Numbered from the stretch's first letter, positions 18,421 to 28,453 are shown. The stretch is DNA of 64,000 nt from an uncultured Carboxylicivirga sp. (GCF_963668385.1 NZ_OY764327.1:5960724-6024723), one strand, 5' to 3'. Made by a program: numbers and translations. Notes: generated by a model not told the origin, from the sequence alone.

Positions 18421-19086
18421 ATGGATAAGATTAAAGCATGTTTGTTTGACCTGGATGGGGTGATTGTGGATACAGCCAAGTATCATTATATAGCTTGGCG
18501 CGAATTAGCGAAGGAACTGGGATTTGACTTTACTGAACAAGACAATGAAAGACTTAAAGGAGTGAGTCGAATGACTTCTCTTGAAATATTATTGGAGATT
18601 GGTGGAGTAACGCTTTCTGATGAGGAAAAAATCCGTTTAGCCGATAAGAAGAACGAAAACTATCTTACCTACATTTTAAAGATGAAACCGGATGAAATTC
18701 TTCCTGGCGCAAGAACTTTTATGGAAGAATTAAAAGCTAAAGGAATTAAAATTGCCTTAGGATCAGCAAGTAAAAATGCTATGACCATTCTTAATCGCTT
18801 GGAATTAACCGACCTTTTCGAAGCAATAATTGATGGAACCAAAGTATCGGAAGCAAAACCCAATCCTGAAGTATTTATAAAAGGAGCTGAAGCATTAGAT
18901 GTTAAACCAGAAGAATGTGTTGTTTTTGAAGATGCAGAAGCTGGTATTGAAGCGGCTTTAGCAGGAAACATGAGATGCGTTGGAATAGGATCACCTAAAG
19001 TACTGGGCAAGGCAAACTTAGTAGTTGATGGATTACACCAAATGGATTACACCAAACTACTTAGTCTGGAAAACAACAACCAATAA
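18421..19086 (+). CDS. pgmB: Beta-phosphoglucomutase
   Basis: 221 residues, HAD superfamily. The nucleophile motif FDLDGVIVDTA places Asp10 (phosphorylated) and Asp12 (general acid/base). Next come the cap-domain segment YHYIAWRELAKELGF, KGVSRMTSLEILL, the GSASKNA motif II and FEDAEAGIEAA motif IV. These are the signatures of beta-PGM, which turns beta-glucose 1-phosphate into glucose 6-phosphate. It lies between the transporter and the GH65 phosphorylase, which produces beta-glucose 1-phosphate, so the pathway is complete within one operon. Confidence 0.95.
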   Translation: MDKIKACLFDLDGVIVDTAKYHYIAWRELAKELGFDFTEQDNERLKGVSRMTSLEILLEIGGVTLSDEEKIRLADKKNENYLTYILKMKPDEILPGARTFMEELKAKGIKIALGSASKNAMTILNRLELTDLFEAIIDGTKVSEAKPNPEVFIKGAEALDVKPEECVVFEDAEAGIEAALAGNMRCVGIGSPKVLGKANLVVDGLHQMDYTKLLSLENNNQ

Positions 19087-19149
19087 CACCTATTTAATTA
19101 AGTGGTTGCAGAAATGTATTTAACTGATAAACCTTAGAATTGTACTGAA

Positions 19150-21462
19150 ATGAAAGAATATTTAATCCACGACGAGTGGAACATTATAGAAGAAGGATTT
19201 AATCCGGAATATCATCAATCATCAGAAAGTATCTTCAGTCTGGGTAATGGTAAAATGGGCCAACGCGCCAACTTTGAAGAAACATACACCGGCCCTACTT
19301 TGCAAGGAAGTTACGTAGCAGGAATTTACTATCCAGACAAAACCCGTGTTGGATGGTGGAAAAACGGATACCCTGAGTATTTTGCAAAAGTATTAAATAG
19401 TCCAAACTGGATTGGTATTGATGTTCAGATCAACGGACATTTTCTGGATCTTTACACTTGTAAAACCGAAAATTTTAAGCGTGTGCTAAACATGCAGGAA
19501 GGCTACCTTTATCGCGAATTTACAGCGATAATGGATGATGGAAAGAAGATAGCTGTTGAAGCCAAAAGATTCCTGAGTATGGCCGACACCGAAGTTGGCG
19601 CTATTCGCTATGCGGTTACCCCCTTAAACTTCACTGGTAAAATTTCTTTTACTCCTTATGTTGATGGAGATGTAGAGAATGAAGATTCAAACTACGACGA
19701 AAAGTTTTGGAATCTGATAGAAATGGAAGCCCATGCCGGCGAAGCTTTTTTAGTTACTGAAACAAAAAAACTTGGGTTCAGAGCAGGATATGGTATGATG
19801 TATAAAACCTTTATTCAAGGTACTGAGGTTAGCATCAAGCCCGAGATAATGAAAAAAGCTGCCTGGGTTGGCAACCGTGTTGAAAAAGAAGTAAAAGAAG
19901 GTGAGCAGTTCACAATTGAGAAAATTGTAGGCGTTACCAGCTCTCTTAATTATAGTAAGAACGATATTTTGGTAGCTGCTAAAAACTCAACTAAATACGG
20001 CTTTGATAAAGGTTTTGACACCTTATTTGAAGCTCATTCAAATGAGTGGAAGCAAAAATGGGTACATAGCGATATTAAAATTGAAGGTGATATTGCTGCT
20101 CAACAAGGTATTCGTTTTAATATTTTTCATCTTAACCAAACATACACTGGCGAAGATGAGCGCTTAAATGTAGGACCTAAAGGATTTACAGGAGAAAAAT
20201 ATGGAGGAACTACTTACTGGGATACTGAAGCTTACTGTATACCATTCTTCATTTCTACAGCTCCGTCGAATGTTACACGAAATTTACTAATATATAGGTA
20301 TAAGCAATTAAACAAAGCGATTGAAAATGCACAAAAGCTTGGTTTTAAAGATGGTGCAGCCCTCTATCCTATGGTTACTATAAATGGAGAAGAGTGTCAT
20401 AACGAGTGGGAGATTACCTTTGAAGAGATTCACCGAAATGGTGCCATTGCATTTGCTATCCATAACTACATTCGCCATACAAATGATTTTAAATATCTCG
20501 AAGAATATGGCTTAGAAGTATTATTAGGTATTTCTCGTTTCTGGAGCCAACGCGTAAACTGGTCAGGCGAAAAGAAAAAGTACGTTATGCTAGGTGTTAC
20601 CGGCCCTAATGAGTACGAAAACAACATCAACAACAACTGGTATACCAATAAAATGGCTACCTGGTGTATGAAATATACCACAAAAGCATTTGAAATTGTT
20701 AAGCAAAACAACCCTGAAGCATATAATGCCATTGTTGCTAAAACAAACTTCAATGCAGATGAAGAACTTGCCAAATGGAAAGACATCACCGATAACATGT
20801 ACTTCCCTTTCAACGAGGAACTGAACGTATTTATGCAGCAAGATGGCTACATGGACAAGGAACATATTTTGGTGAAAGATCTGGATCCTAAGCAACGCCC
20901 TATCAACCAGCATTGGTCATGGGACCGAATTTTGCGAAGCTGCTACATCAAACAAGCCGATACATTACAAGGTATTTATGTTTTAGAGGACGAATTCGAT
21001 TTGGAAACCATCAAACGCAATTTTGACTTTTACGAACCTCGTACTGTTCATGAGTCATCATTATCGCCATGCGTACATGCCATTTTAGCAGCTAAAATAG
21101 GCGCTGTTGATAAAGCATATGAAATGTATTTACGCACATCGCGATTGGACATTGATGATTATAACCATGAGGCACACGAAGGATTGCACATTACTTCGAT
21201 GGCCGGAACATGGATGTCGGTTGTTGAAGGCTTTGGTGGAAAACGTGTTTACGATGGTAAATTGTATTTAAACCCTATTGTACCCCAACAATGGACAAAA
21301 TACGCCTTCCGCCTTCGATTCCTGAACAGTGATATGGAAGTAATTGTATCAAAAGATAAAGTGGAAGTCGTTTCTCATTCAGACAATACTATTGAGTTAT
21401 ATGTATACGACGAATTGATAACCGTTGCCCCACATCAAACGGCTTCGGTAAGTGCTAAATAA
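19150..21462 (+). CDS. Maltose phosphorylase (GH65)
   Basis: 770 residues, the usual length for GH65. The N-terminal beta-sandwich (about 1-270) is followed by the (alpha/alpha)6 barrel (about 320-690) and a small C-terminal beta domain. The catalytic acid is Glu488 in VTGPNEYENNINNNWYTN, matching Glu487 of Lactobacillus brevis maltose phosphorylase. GGTTYWDTEAYCIPFF and the HESSLSPCVHA phosphate-binding segment are also present. The enzyme would split maltose with inorganic phosphate into glucose and beta-glucose 1-phosphate in the cytoplasm; no signal peptide is present. Kojibiose or trehalose specificity cannot be strictly excluded, but pgmB and the amylases make maltose most likely. Confidence 0.92.
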   Translation: MKEYLIHDEWNIIEEGFNPEYHQSSESIFSLGNGKMGQRANFEETYTGPTLQGSYVAGIYYPDKTRVGWWKNGYPEYFAKVLNSPNWIGIDVQINGHFLDLYTCKTENFKRVLNMQEGYLYREFTAIMDDGKKIAVEAKRFLSMADTEVGAIRYAVTPLNFTGKISFTPYVDGDVENEDSNYDEKFWNLIEMEAHAGEAFLVTETKKLGFRAGYGMMYKTFIQGTEVSIKPEIMKKAAWVGNRVEKEVKEGEQFTIEKIVGVTSSLNYSKNDILVAAKNSTKYGFDKGFDTLFEAHSNEWKQKWVHSDIKIEGDIAAQQGIRFNIFHLNQTYTGEDERLNVGPKGFTGEKYGGTTYWDTEAYCIPFFISTAPSNVTRNLLIYRYKQLNKAIENAQKLGFKDGAALYPMVTINGEECHNEWEITFEEIHRNGAIAFAIHNYIRHTNDFKYLEEYGLEVLLGISRFWSQRVNWSGEKKKYVMLGVTGPNEYENNINNNWYTNKMATWCMKYTTKAFEIVKQNNPEAYNAIVAKTNFNADEELAKWKDITDNMYFPFNEELNVFMQQDGYMDKEHILVKDLDPKQRPINQHWSWDRILRSCYIKQADTLQGIYVLEDEFDLETIKRNFDFYEPRTVHESSLSPCVHAILAAKIGAVDKAYEMYLRTSRLDIDDYNHEAHEGLHITSMAGTWMSVVEGFGGKRVYDGKLYLNPIVPQQWTKYAFRLRFLNSDMEVIVSKDKVEVVSHSDNTIELYVYDELITVAPHQTASVSAK

Positions 21463-21523
21463 CGATTAGTTTAGATACTTATAATAAACTACATATTAGG
21501 CTAGTCCTAATTTTAAATAAAGT

Positions 21524-21550
21524 AAAAGGAGTCGATTGACTCCTTTTTTT
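21524..21550 (+). terminator. Rho-independent terminator after the GH65 gene
   Basis: AAAAGGAGTC (21524-21533), loop GATT, and GACTCCTTTT (21538-21547) followed by more T residues. A perfect 10-bp stem and T tract. It separates the GH65 operon from the following GH13-like gene. Confidence 0.88.
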
Positions 21551-21633
21551 ATTAATATTACAGCGGGGAATATTATTTACATTTTCAGTATATTTAACTA
21601 TATTATTGAAAAAGAGCAACAACCGATTTAACC

Positions 21634-23478
21634 ATGAATCAATTTGTAAGAAACGTAACCGTTATTGTAATATTAGCTTTTGTTTCAGTCTTAACCTTTG
21701 CCAAAAACATAGACGTTAATGTGTTTCCTGGCAACTGGTGGACTAAAATGAAAACGAACACCATTACTCTTACAGCTTCAGCAGAATTTACAGGCCAAGC
21801 ATTTGCTACCATCAACTATCCGGGCATCAAAATACTTAAAACTTATCCGGGCGAAAGCAACCATTACTTATTTATTGACATTGAAATTACTAAACAAGCC
21901 ACTGCCGGTTCAGCACCGATTACATTTCGCGATTCGAAAGGCAATTCTGGTTCGTTTAATTTTACCATTCAAGAAAGAAATACTTATAAGCCCCAAGCCT
22001 TAACCAATCAAGATATCATTTACCAAATAGTTGCCGATCGTTTTAGAAATGGCAATACCAAAAACGACAACATTAACGGTTACTTCGAAGTTAGCGATCG
22101 ACTTAATCCTACGGGAATTCACGGTGGCGACTTTCAAGGTATTACTCAATCGATTGATTACATCAAAAGCTTTGGTTTTACTTGTATCGATATTCTTCCC
22201 GTGTACGAAAGTAACCTGATGGCTTTATCTTATCAGCGAAACGGTATAACCAACAGCTACAAAATTGATAAAAGATTAGGAAGTTTAAAGGATTATCAGG
22301 AACTGATTAATAAGTGCCATTTGAATAATATCAAGGTTACACAAACGATGGTTTTTCATCAGTTAGGTAAATATAATGAGTGGAATCAAATTCCTCCTTT
22401 TACATCCTTTTTTCATAATCCGGAACTAAAATATTCAACAGATCAAAAACTCATACCATCCGATCCATACGCCTCTGAACACGATAAAGATCTAGCTTTG
22501 GGAACCTGGCAAGAATTAAATATGCCCGCTGTTAACCAAAGAGATGAGCGTTTACAAAAGCAACTTATTCAAAATTGTATCTGGTGGTTGGAAACATCAA
22601 AGGCCGACATTCTTAAAATTGATGAAATCAATCGCAACTCACCTGATTTTTTAGCTAAGCTTTTTAAAGCTATTTACAGAGAATATCCATCCTTATCAAT
22701 CATATCTGACCACTCAGCCAGCGACACTAACATTAACTTTTGGCAGGATCTAGCCATTGATGCAGGTTTTAATAAAACACAGATTCACATTAGTGATTAT
22801 CCGCTAGCTTTGGCTTTAGACGATGCCTTTTCTGTGTATAGAGAAGGTGATGAAGGATTGCAGGATCTTTACGCAACAGTCACCGAAGATTATAAATATG
22901 CCAATCCAATGGGTAATGTAGTGATGGCCGACAATCATCAGTTAACACGTATGTTTTCCAATGCCGATAAGGACTTTAATCAGGCAAAAATGATGCTAGG
23001 TTATCTATTAACTACACGAGGTATACCAAGTATATTCTATGGAACAGAGTGGCTTTTGGATGGCACTATCAATAAAGGAAAAGGATTTGTTCGAAAAGAT
23101 TTTCCAGGAGGATGGCCGGGTGATACTAAAAATGGTTTTACTCAAAAAGGCTTCTCGATTCAAGAGAATGATTTTTTCAATTATTTTACCCGATTGGTCA
23201 ACTGGCGGAAGGAAAATCAATCGTTATTTGATGGAAAATTTATTCAGTTTGCACCCAAAGATGGCATCTATGCCTACTATCGTAAAAAAGATAGCAATGC
23301 CGCTTTTATTCTGATTAACAACACTGAATCAACTATTCGAATCGACCAAAATACCTATAAAGAAATATTAGACCAATACAGCAAAGGATATGATATTGTA
23401 TCAGAATCAACCTTCGACGATTTCTCTAACTTATTACTAGGAGCCAAATCAATCCTTATCCTTCAATTAAAAAATTAA
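21634..23478 (+). CDS. Exported GH13-like protein with degraded active site (SusA/neopullulanase-related pseudoenzyme)
   Basis: 614 residues with a signal peptide (about 1-23), an N-terminal beta domain (about 25-115) like that of SusA/cyclomaltodextrinases, a barrel (about 120-530) and a C-terminal beta domain. The fold markers IIYQIVADRFRNGN (129-141) and RGIPSIFYGTE (462-472) are conserved. The catalytic regions are not. Region I reads VTQTMVFHQ where an Asp and Asn-His are expected. Region II keeps only Asp330 (ILKID, with Lys328 for the usual Arg). The acid/base Glu is Asp359 (IISDH). Region IV reads DNHQ with Gln436 instead of Asp. Hydrolysis is therefore unlikely; glycan binding or sensing is possible. 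The gene is intact and follows the GH65 operon after a terminator. Confidence 0.88.
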   Translation: MNQFVRNVTVIVILAFVSVLTFAKNIDVNVFPGNWWTKMKTNTITLTASAEFTGQAFATINYPGIKILKTYPGESNHYLFIDIEITKQATAGSAPITFRDSKGNSGSFNFTIQERNTYKPQALTNQDIIYQIVADRFRNGNTKNDNINGYFEVSDRLNPTGIHGGDFQGITQSIDYIKSFGFTCIDILPVYESNLMALSYQRNGITNSYKIDKRLGSLKDYQELINKCHLNNIKVTQTMVFHQLGKYNEWNQIPPFTSFFHNPELKYSTDQKLIPSDPYASEHDKDLALGTWQELNMPAVNQRDERLQKQLIQNCIWWLETSKADILKIDEINRNSPDFLAKLFKAIYREYPSLSIISDHSASDTNINFWQDLAIDAGFNKTQIHISDYPLALALDDAFSVYREGDEGLQDLYATVTEDYKYANPMGNVVMADNHQLTRMFSNADKDFNQAKMMLGYLLTTRGIPSIFYGTEWLLDGTINKGKGFVRKDFPGGWPGDTKNGFTQKGFSIQENDFFNYFTRLVNWRKENQSLFDGKFIQFAPKDGIYAYYRKKDSNAAFILINNTESTIRIDQNTYKEILDQYSKGYDIVSESTFDDFSNLLLGAKSILILQLKN

Positions 23479-23752
23479 TGGTTTGAAATAGATGCAGCTA
23501 TTGTCAAAAGATTCCAACAACGCTGTTCGATGACATCGGAAGCCATTGTCGTATTTTTCCAACAAGCCAGTCAAATATTTCGGGGGAATGACTACATCTG
23601 TTCCAAGTTCAGCATATTGATTGAGAAAAGGGACTAAAAGCAGACGTACGAAAATTTACGATTCTTCTTTATCACAGAGCATTCACCCACCTTAAACTTT
23701 ATGGGCTAAGACAAAAATTGTATTTTTAAGCAAATACTAAAACTACAAAAAG

Positions 23753-24409
23753 ATGTCTGACACTAAAAAAATTGCAGTTATACTTTCGGGTTGTGGCGTT
23801 TACGATGGTGCCGAAATTCACGAATCGGTTTTAACAATGCTTGCTATTGCCAAACAAGGTGCTGAATATACCCTTTTTGCACCAGATGTAAAACAACATC
23901 ACGTTGTAAACCATGTTACCGGCGATGAAATGAGCCAAGAAAGAAATGTATTGGTTGAGTCAGCTCGTATTGCCCGAGGAGCCATCAATCCACTTAGCGA
24001 TTACAAAGCTGCCAATTTCGATGCTCTTGTTTTACCAGGCGGATTTGGTGCAGCTAAAAATCTGAGTTCATTTGCATTTGAAGGACCTGATAGTACTGTT
24101 GAAGCCGAAACATTAAGAGCCTTAAAAGACACACACACTGCTCAAAAACCAATTGGCGCCTTATGCATTGCTCCGGCTATTGTAGCCAAAGCACTAGGAA
24201 ATATTGAGGTAACCATTGGGCAAGATGCCGGCACTGCCGAAGCTATTGAAAAGATGGGTGCAACTCACAAATTAACCAACCATGGCGAAGTGGTTATCGA
24301 TATCAAAAACAAAATTGCCACCACTCCATGCTACATGTTAGATGCCAATATTATTCAAATTGCTCAAGGAGCCGAAAATGTGGTAAAAGCAACCATTGAT
24401 ATGATTTAA
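23753..24409 (+). CDS. elbB: ElbB-type glyoxalase/DJ-1 family protein
   Basis: 218 residues, the normal length. The opening KIAVILSGCGVYDGAEIHESV, the central ARIARGAINPLSDY and VLPGGFGAAKNLSSFAF, and the nucleophile elbow GALCIAPAI are diagnostic of ElbB (formerly enhancing lycopene biosynthesis protein 2), in the DJ-1/PfpI superfamily. Glyoxalase activity has been reported for the Escherichia coli protein; its physiological role is unclear. It is a single gene between two terminators, in front of the convergent glutamine synthetase. Confidence 0.93.
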   Translation: MSDTKKIAVILSGCGVYDGAEIHESVLTMLAIAKQGAEYTLFAPDVKQHHVVNHVTGDEMSQERNVLVESARIARGAINPLSDYKAANFDALVLPGGFGAAKNLSSFAFEGPDSTVEAETLRALKDTHTAQKPIGALCIAPAIVAKALGNIEVTIGQDAGTAEAIEKMGATHKLTNHGEVVIDIKNKIATTPCYMLDANIIQIAQGAENVVKATIDMI

Positions 24410-24423
24410 TATCATACAATACA

Positions 24424-24459
24424 AAAAAACGCATCGGAATAATACTCGATGCGTTTTTT
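24424..24459. terminator. Bidirectional terminator between elbB and glnN
   Basis: AAAAAACGCATCG (24424-24436) pairs with CGATGCGTTTTTT (24447-24459) around a 10-nt loop. T tracts follow in both directions, fitting the convergent genes. Confidence 0.88.
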
Positions 24460-24482
24460 TTATATTATAATATTTCTTTCTA

Positions 24483-26672
24483 CTATCTAGAGAATAATAG
24501 CTCACGATATTTTGGCAATGGCCACATTTCGTTGTCAACTATTAATTCTAATTTATCGATATGATAACGAATATTGTCTAAGAAAGGACGAACTTCTTTA
24601 TCGTAAGCATATGCTTTTTCTGTTTCAGACTCAATAACATTACATTTCTTACGAGCTTCAGTCATTTCTTTCACTTTTGCTTTAATAGCAGAAATATGAG
24701 TTGAAATAGTTCTGATTAACTCCTTACGAGCTGAAGCAATTTCGTTGAATTCTTTTTCGGTGAAGATATCGCGGATACCTTGTACGTTTTGAATCAACTG
24801 AGTTTGATAAGCAACGGCAGTTGGTACGATGTGGTTGATAGCTAAATCACCCAATGTACGAGATTCGATTTGAATCTTTTTCATGAATTTCTCCATTTCA
24901 ACCTCAACACGTGCTTCTAACTCACGTTCTGACATGATACCAGTATCACATAAGATACGTTTGCTGTTTGCATCTAAGTATTTAGATAATGATTCAGGTA
25001 CTGAAGTGATGTTTGATAAACCACGTTTAGCAGCTTCTTCTTTCCACTCATCGGAGTAACCATCACCGTTGAAACGGATTGGGTTCGACTCAAGAATCAC
25101 TTTCTTAATCGTTTGGAAGATAGCTTCATCTTTCTTCACTCCTTTTTCGATCAATGCGTCAACATCTTTCTTAAATTCTTCTAACTGAATAGCCAATGCA
25201 GCACTTAAAGCTGTTAATGGAGCAGCACAGTTTGATGAAGATCCTACTGCACGGAACTCAAAACGGTTACCTGTAAATGCAAAAGGAGAAGTACGGTTAC
25301 GGTCTGTGTTATCCAAAAGAATTTCAGGAATACGACCAATACCTAATTTAAGAGCTGTTTTTTCGTCTGGAGTCATTTTCTGATCAGTAATCTTCTCAGC
25401 TAAATTATCCAACATATTAGCAATTTGAGATCCAGTAAATACTGAAAGAATTGCTGGAGGTGCTTCGTTAGCTCCTAAACGGTGACTGTTTGGTGCAGTT
25501 AAAATAGAAGCACGTAATAAATCCTGGCTCTTATATACAGCAGCCAATGTGTTAACCACAAAAGTTAAGAACTGTAAGTTTCCTTTAGGATTTTTACCAG
25601 GAGCCATCAAAACAACACCTTTATCGGTTGCTAACGACCAGTTATTGTGTTTACCAGAACCGTTAATTCCAGCAAATGGTTTTTCGTGAAGTAATACTTC
25701 GAATTTGTGGTGACGAGCAACACGCTTCATCAAGTCCATCAACAATTGATTGTGGTCGTTGGCCAAGTTAGCTTCTTCAAAGATAGGAGCTACCTCAAAT
25801 TGGTTTGGAGCCACCTCATTGTGACGAGTTTTAACAGGAATTCCTAAACGGTGAGCTTCAATTTCTAATTCAATCATGAATTTAGAAACACGCTCAGGAA
25901 TAGAACCAAAGTAGTGGTCATCTAACTGCTGATCTTTAGCAGAAGAGTGGCCCATCAATGTTCTTCCTGTTACAATAAGGTCAGGACGAGCTTGATAAAG
26001 AGCTGTATCAATTAAGAAATACTCTTGCTCCCATCCAAGGTTAGTATATACCTTACGAACATCTTTATCGAAATATTGAGCTACAGCTACAGCAGCTTTA
26101 TCCACTGCAGAAAGAGCTTTTAAGAATGGCGTTTTGTAATCTAACGCTTCACCTGTGTATGAAATAAATACAGTAGGAATACATAAAGTAGTACCTACAA
26201 TAAAAGCTGGAGAAGATACATCCCAAGCTGTGTAACCACGAGCTTCGAAAGTTTGACGAATACCTCCTGATGGGAAAGATGATGCATCTGGTTCTTGTTG
26301 AGCCAACAGTTTACCTGAAAATGCCTCAATCATACTACCATTATCCCCGTAATCGATAAAACCATCGTGCTTTTCAGCAGTTCCATCGGTTAATGGTTGA
26401 AACCAGTGAGTGTAGTGAGTTGCACCACGCTCCATTGCCCAGGCTTTCATACCAGAAGCAACAGTATCTGCGATTTTACGATCGATTGTTTCTCCTTTAT
26501 CGATCGCTACTTTTACAGCCTCATAAGCATCTCTTGAAAGATACTTTGACATGGCATCCATATTGAATACTAATTCTCCATAGTAATCGGTTGCCTTTGC
26601 TGATGGGAAAACAACTTGTTTTGCTTCCCTGTTCATTAACTCACCAAGAGCTTGAAATCTAAGTTTTGCCAT
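24483..26672 (-). CDS. glnN: Glutamine synthetase type III
   Basis: 729 residues, the long GSIII form typical of Bacteroidota and cyanobacteria rather than the 470-residue GSI. It begins MAKLRFQALGELMNREAK and has the GSIII-specific segment GGIRQTFEARGYTAWD. ATP/glutamate-site motifs include NGSGKHNNWS (about residues 335-345) and NRTSPFAFTGNRFEFRAVGSS (about 455-475), and a GSIII C-terminal helical domain follows. The enzyme makes glutamine from glutamate, ammonia and ATP in the cytoplasm. It is a single gene; an AT-rich 300-bp region upstream presumably carries the promoter. Confidence 0.97.
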   Translation of the reverse strand: MAKLRFQALGELMNREAKQVVFPSAKATDYYGELVFNMDAMSKYLSRDAYEAVKVAIDKGETIDRKIADTVASGMKAWAMERGATHYTHWFQPLTDGTAEKHDGFIDYGDNGSMIEAFSGKLLAQQEPDASSFPSGGIRQTFEARGYTAWDVSSPAFIVGTTLCIPTVFISYTGEALDYKTPFLKALSAVDKAAVAVAQYFDKDVRKVYTNLGWEQEYFLIDTALYQARPDLIVTGRTLMGHSSAKDQQLDDHYFGSIPERVSKFMIELEIEAHRLGIPVKTRHNEVAPNQFEVAPIFEEANLANDHNQLLMDLMKRVARHHKFEVLLHEKPFAGINGSGKHNNWSLATDKGVVLMAPGKNPKGNLQFLTFVVNTLAAVYKSQDLLRASILTAPNSHRLGANEAPPAILSVFTGSQIANMLDNLAEKITDQKMTPDEKTALKLGIGRIPEILLDNTDRNRTSPFAFTGNRFEFRAVGSSSNCAAPLTALSAALAIQLEEFKKDVDALIEKGVKKDEAIFQTIKKVILESNPIRFNGDGYSDEWKEEAAKRGLSNITSVPESLSKYLDANSKRILCDTGIMSERELEARVEVEMEKFMKKIQIESRTLGDLAINHIVPTAVAYQTQLIQNVQGIRDIFTEKEFNEIASARKELIRTISTHISAIKAKVKEMTEARKKCNVIESETEKAYAYDKEVRPFLDNIRYHIDKLELIVDNEMWPLPKYRELLFSR

Positions 26673-26872
26673 ATTCGCTTAATTTTTTATCGAGTTAGCA
26701 GAAGCAAAAATAGATTTTTTTATTATATCGCCATCATTTTTAGGGTCAAATTTGATAATTTTTTATTTTTTCATTTAAAAAAGCTACATTTTACAAGCAA
26801 ATGAGATGATTTACCGAAAATATATAGATATACATGCTCATTTTCACCCATTTTAGGAGTAGTGTCAATTTT

Positions 26873-26917
26873 ACAAAAAAAGTCATCTACCCTACATATC
26901 AACAGGACAGATGACTT
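26873..26917 (-). terminator. Terminator of the M20 dipeptidase gene
   Basis: On the minus strand AAGTCATCT (26917-26909) pairs with AGATGACTT (26888-26880), followed by a run of seven T (26880-26874). Confidence 0.8.
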
Positions 26918-26974
26918 ATTAAAACACAAAAACACCTATTTCACCCCATCACTAGAGCATAGGCGTTAGGTACT

Positions 26975-28345
26975 CTATTTTTTCAACTCAGCAAAATATT
27001 GATAGAAATATGGAATGGTTTCAATACCATTATAAAATTGCTCTAACGGATAATTTTCGTTTGGCGAATGAATAGCATCAGAACCCAATCCAAATCCCAT
27101 TAAAACAGATTTTACGCCTAAAATTTCTTCAAATGTTGAAATAATAGGAATAGATCCTCCACTACGAACAGGCACTGGTTTCTTGCCAAACACTGTTTCA
27201 CAAGCCTTTTCAGCTGCCTGATATGCAGGTAAGTCTATCGGGCAAACATAAGCCTGCCCTCCGTGTAACGACTCTACTTTAACCTTAACATATTCGGGAG
27301 CAATGGATTCAAAATGTTGTTTAAACATTTCTGCAATCTGCCCATGATTCTGATCCGGCACCAAACGCGATGAAATTTTAGCATAGGCTTTTGATGGCAA
27401 TACAGTTTTGGCTCCTTCTCCGGTGTATCCTCCCCAAATACCGCAAACATCAAAAGAAGGCCTAATTCCGGTACGCTCATTGGTTGTATAACCTTTTTCA
27501 CCCCATAACTCTTTTACATCCAATGCATTTTTGTACTCTTCTTCATTATATGGAGCCTGAGCCATCATTGCTCTTTCTTCATCCGAAACTTCAATAACAT
27601 CGTTGTAAAAACCAGGAATGGTTATATGTCCATTATCATCAACCATTTGAGTTATCATTTTGGCTAAAACATTTATAGGATTTGCCACTGCTCCTCCGAA
27701 CATACCTGAGTGTAAATCTCGGTTAGGGCCTGTCACTTCCACCTCCCAGTAGGCTAATCCTCTCAATCCTGTTGTAATAGTTGGAACATCCGGAGCAATC
27801 ATGCCTGTATCAGAAACTAAAATCACATCTGATTTCAATAGCTCTTTGTTATCTTCACAAAACTTAGGAAGATTTGGAGAGCCCACTTCTTCTTCTCCTT
27901 CAATCAAAAACTTAACGTTACATTTTAACTGATTGGTCTTAACCAGATATTCAAATGCCTTGGCATGCATAAATCCCTGTCCTTTATCATCGTCGGCACC
28001 TCGGGCGTATATTTTTCCATCGCGAATTTCAGGTTCAAATGGAGGAGAATCCCAAAGGTTAATAGGATCAACTGGCATAACGTCCATATGACCATATACC
28101 ATTACTGTAGGAAATGATGAATCCAATATTTTTTCGCCATAGGTTACAGGATTACCCTCTGTCTCCATAACCTCAGCTTTATCAGCACCTGCTTCCAACA
28201 AAATCTTCTTCCATTGTTCTGCAGCCTTAAACATATCGGGTTTGTGATCAGCAACTGAACTAATTGATGGTATTCGAATTAACTCGAACAACTCATCTAA
28301 AAATCGTTGTTTATTTTCTTCAATGTATTGTTTTAAATCTTGCAT
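26975..28345 (-). CDS. M20-family dipeptidase
   Basis: 456 residues. Metallopeptidase M20 signatures: YGHMDVMPVD (His86 metal ligand, Asp88), ARGADDDKG (Asp119 bridging ligand), EGEEEVGS (about 149-156, catalytic Glu and ligand), SDTG and the C-terminal His in DAIHSPNENYP. A lid/dimerisation domain lies at about 200-360. These enzymes hydrolyse dipeptides or release C-terminal residues using two zinc ions. The closest named groups are the carnosinase/CNDP-like and PepV-like dipeptidases; exact substrate is unknown. No signal peptide, so cytoplasmic. Flanked by its own terminator downstream. Confidence 0.9.
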   Translation of the reverse strand: MQDLKQYIEENKQRFLDELFELIRIPSISSVADHKPDMFKAAEQWKKILLEAGADKAEVMETEGNPVTYGEKILDSSFPTVMVYGHMDVMPVDPINLWDSPPFEPEIRDGKIYARGADDDKGQGFMHAKAFEYLVKTNQLKCNVKFLIEGEEEVGSPNLPKFCEDNKELLKSDVILVSDTGMIAPDVPTITTGLRGLAYWEVEVTGPNRDLHSGMFGGAVANPINVLAKMITQMVDDNGHITIPGFYNDVIEVSDEERAMMAQAPYNEEEYKNALDVKELWGEKGYTTNERTGIRPSFDVCGIWGGYTGEGAKTVLPSKAYAKISSRLVPDQNHGQIAEMFKQHFESIAPEYVKVKVESLHGGQAYVCPIDLPAYQAAEKACETVFGKKPVPVRSGGSIPIISTFEEILGVKSVLMGFGLGSDAIHSPNENYPLEQFYNGIETIPYFYQYFAELKK

Positions 28346-28453
28346 ATTATTTGGCTTACTATTTATTTCTAAACCTGAAAAATAAGCATATCCGATTGAA
28401 GAACCTAGGATTTATCTCATGTTAACCATAGTTCTTTAAATTTAATCTAAATA

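Noticed and set aside
18669-19010. Minus-strand frame of 113 codons inside pgmB
   Set aside because: Shadow of pgmB, whose HAD motifs are all on the plus strand.
20466-20913. Minus-strand frames of 107-115 codons inside the GH65 gene
   Set aside because: They lie opposite conserved GH65 catalytic sequence and are shadows.
3668-23478. Interpretation of the alpha-glucan locus as a wholly new system
   Set aside because: SusCDE with GH13, GH65, PgmB, MFS and LacI is an established type of Bacteroidota alpha-glucan utilisation locus; only the pseudoenzyme and operator layout are notable.
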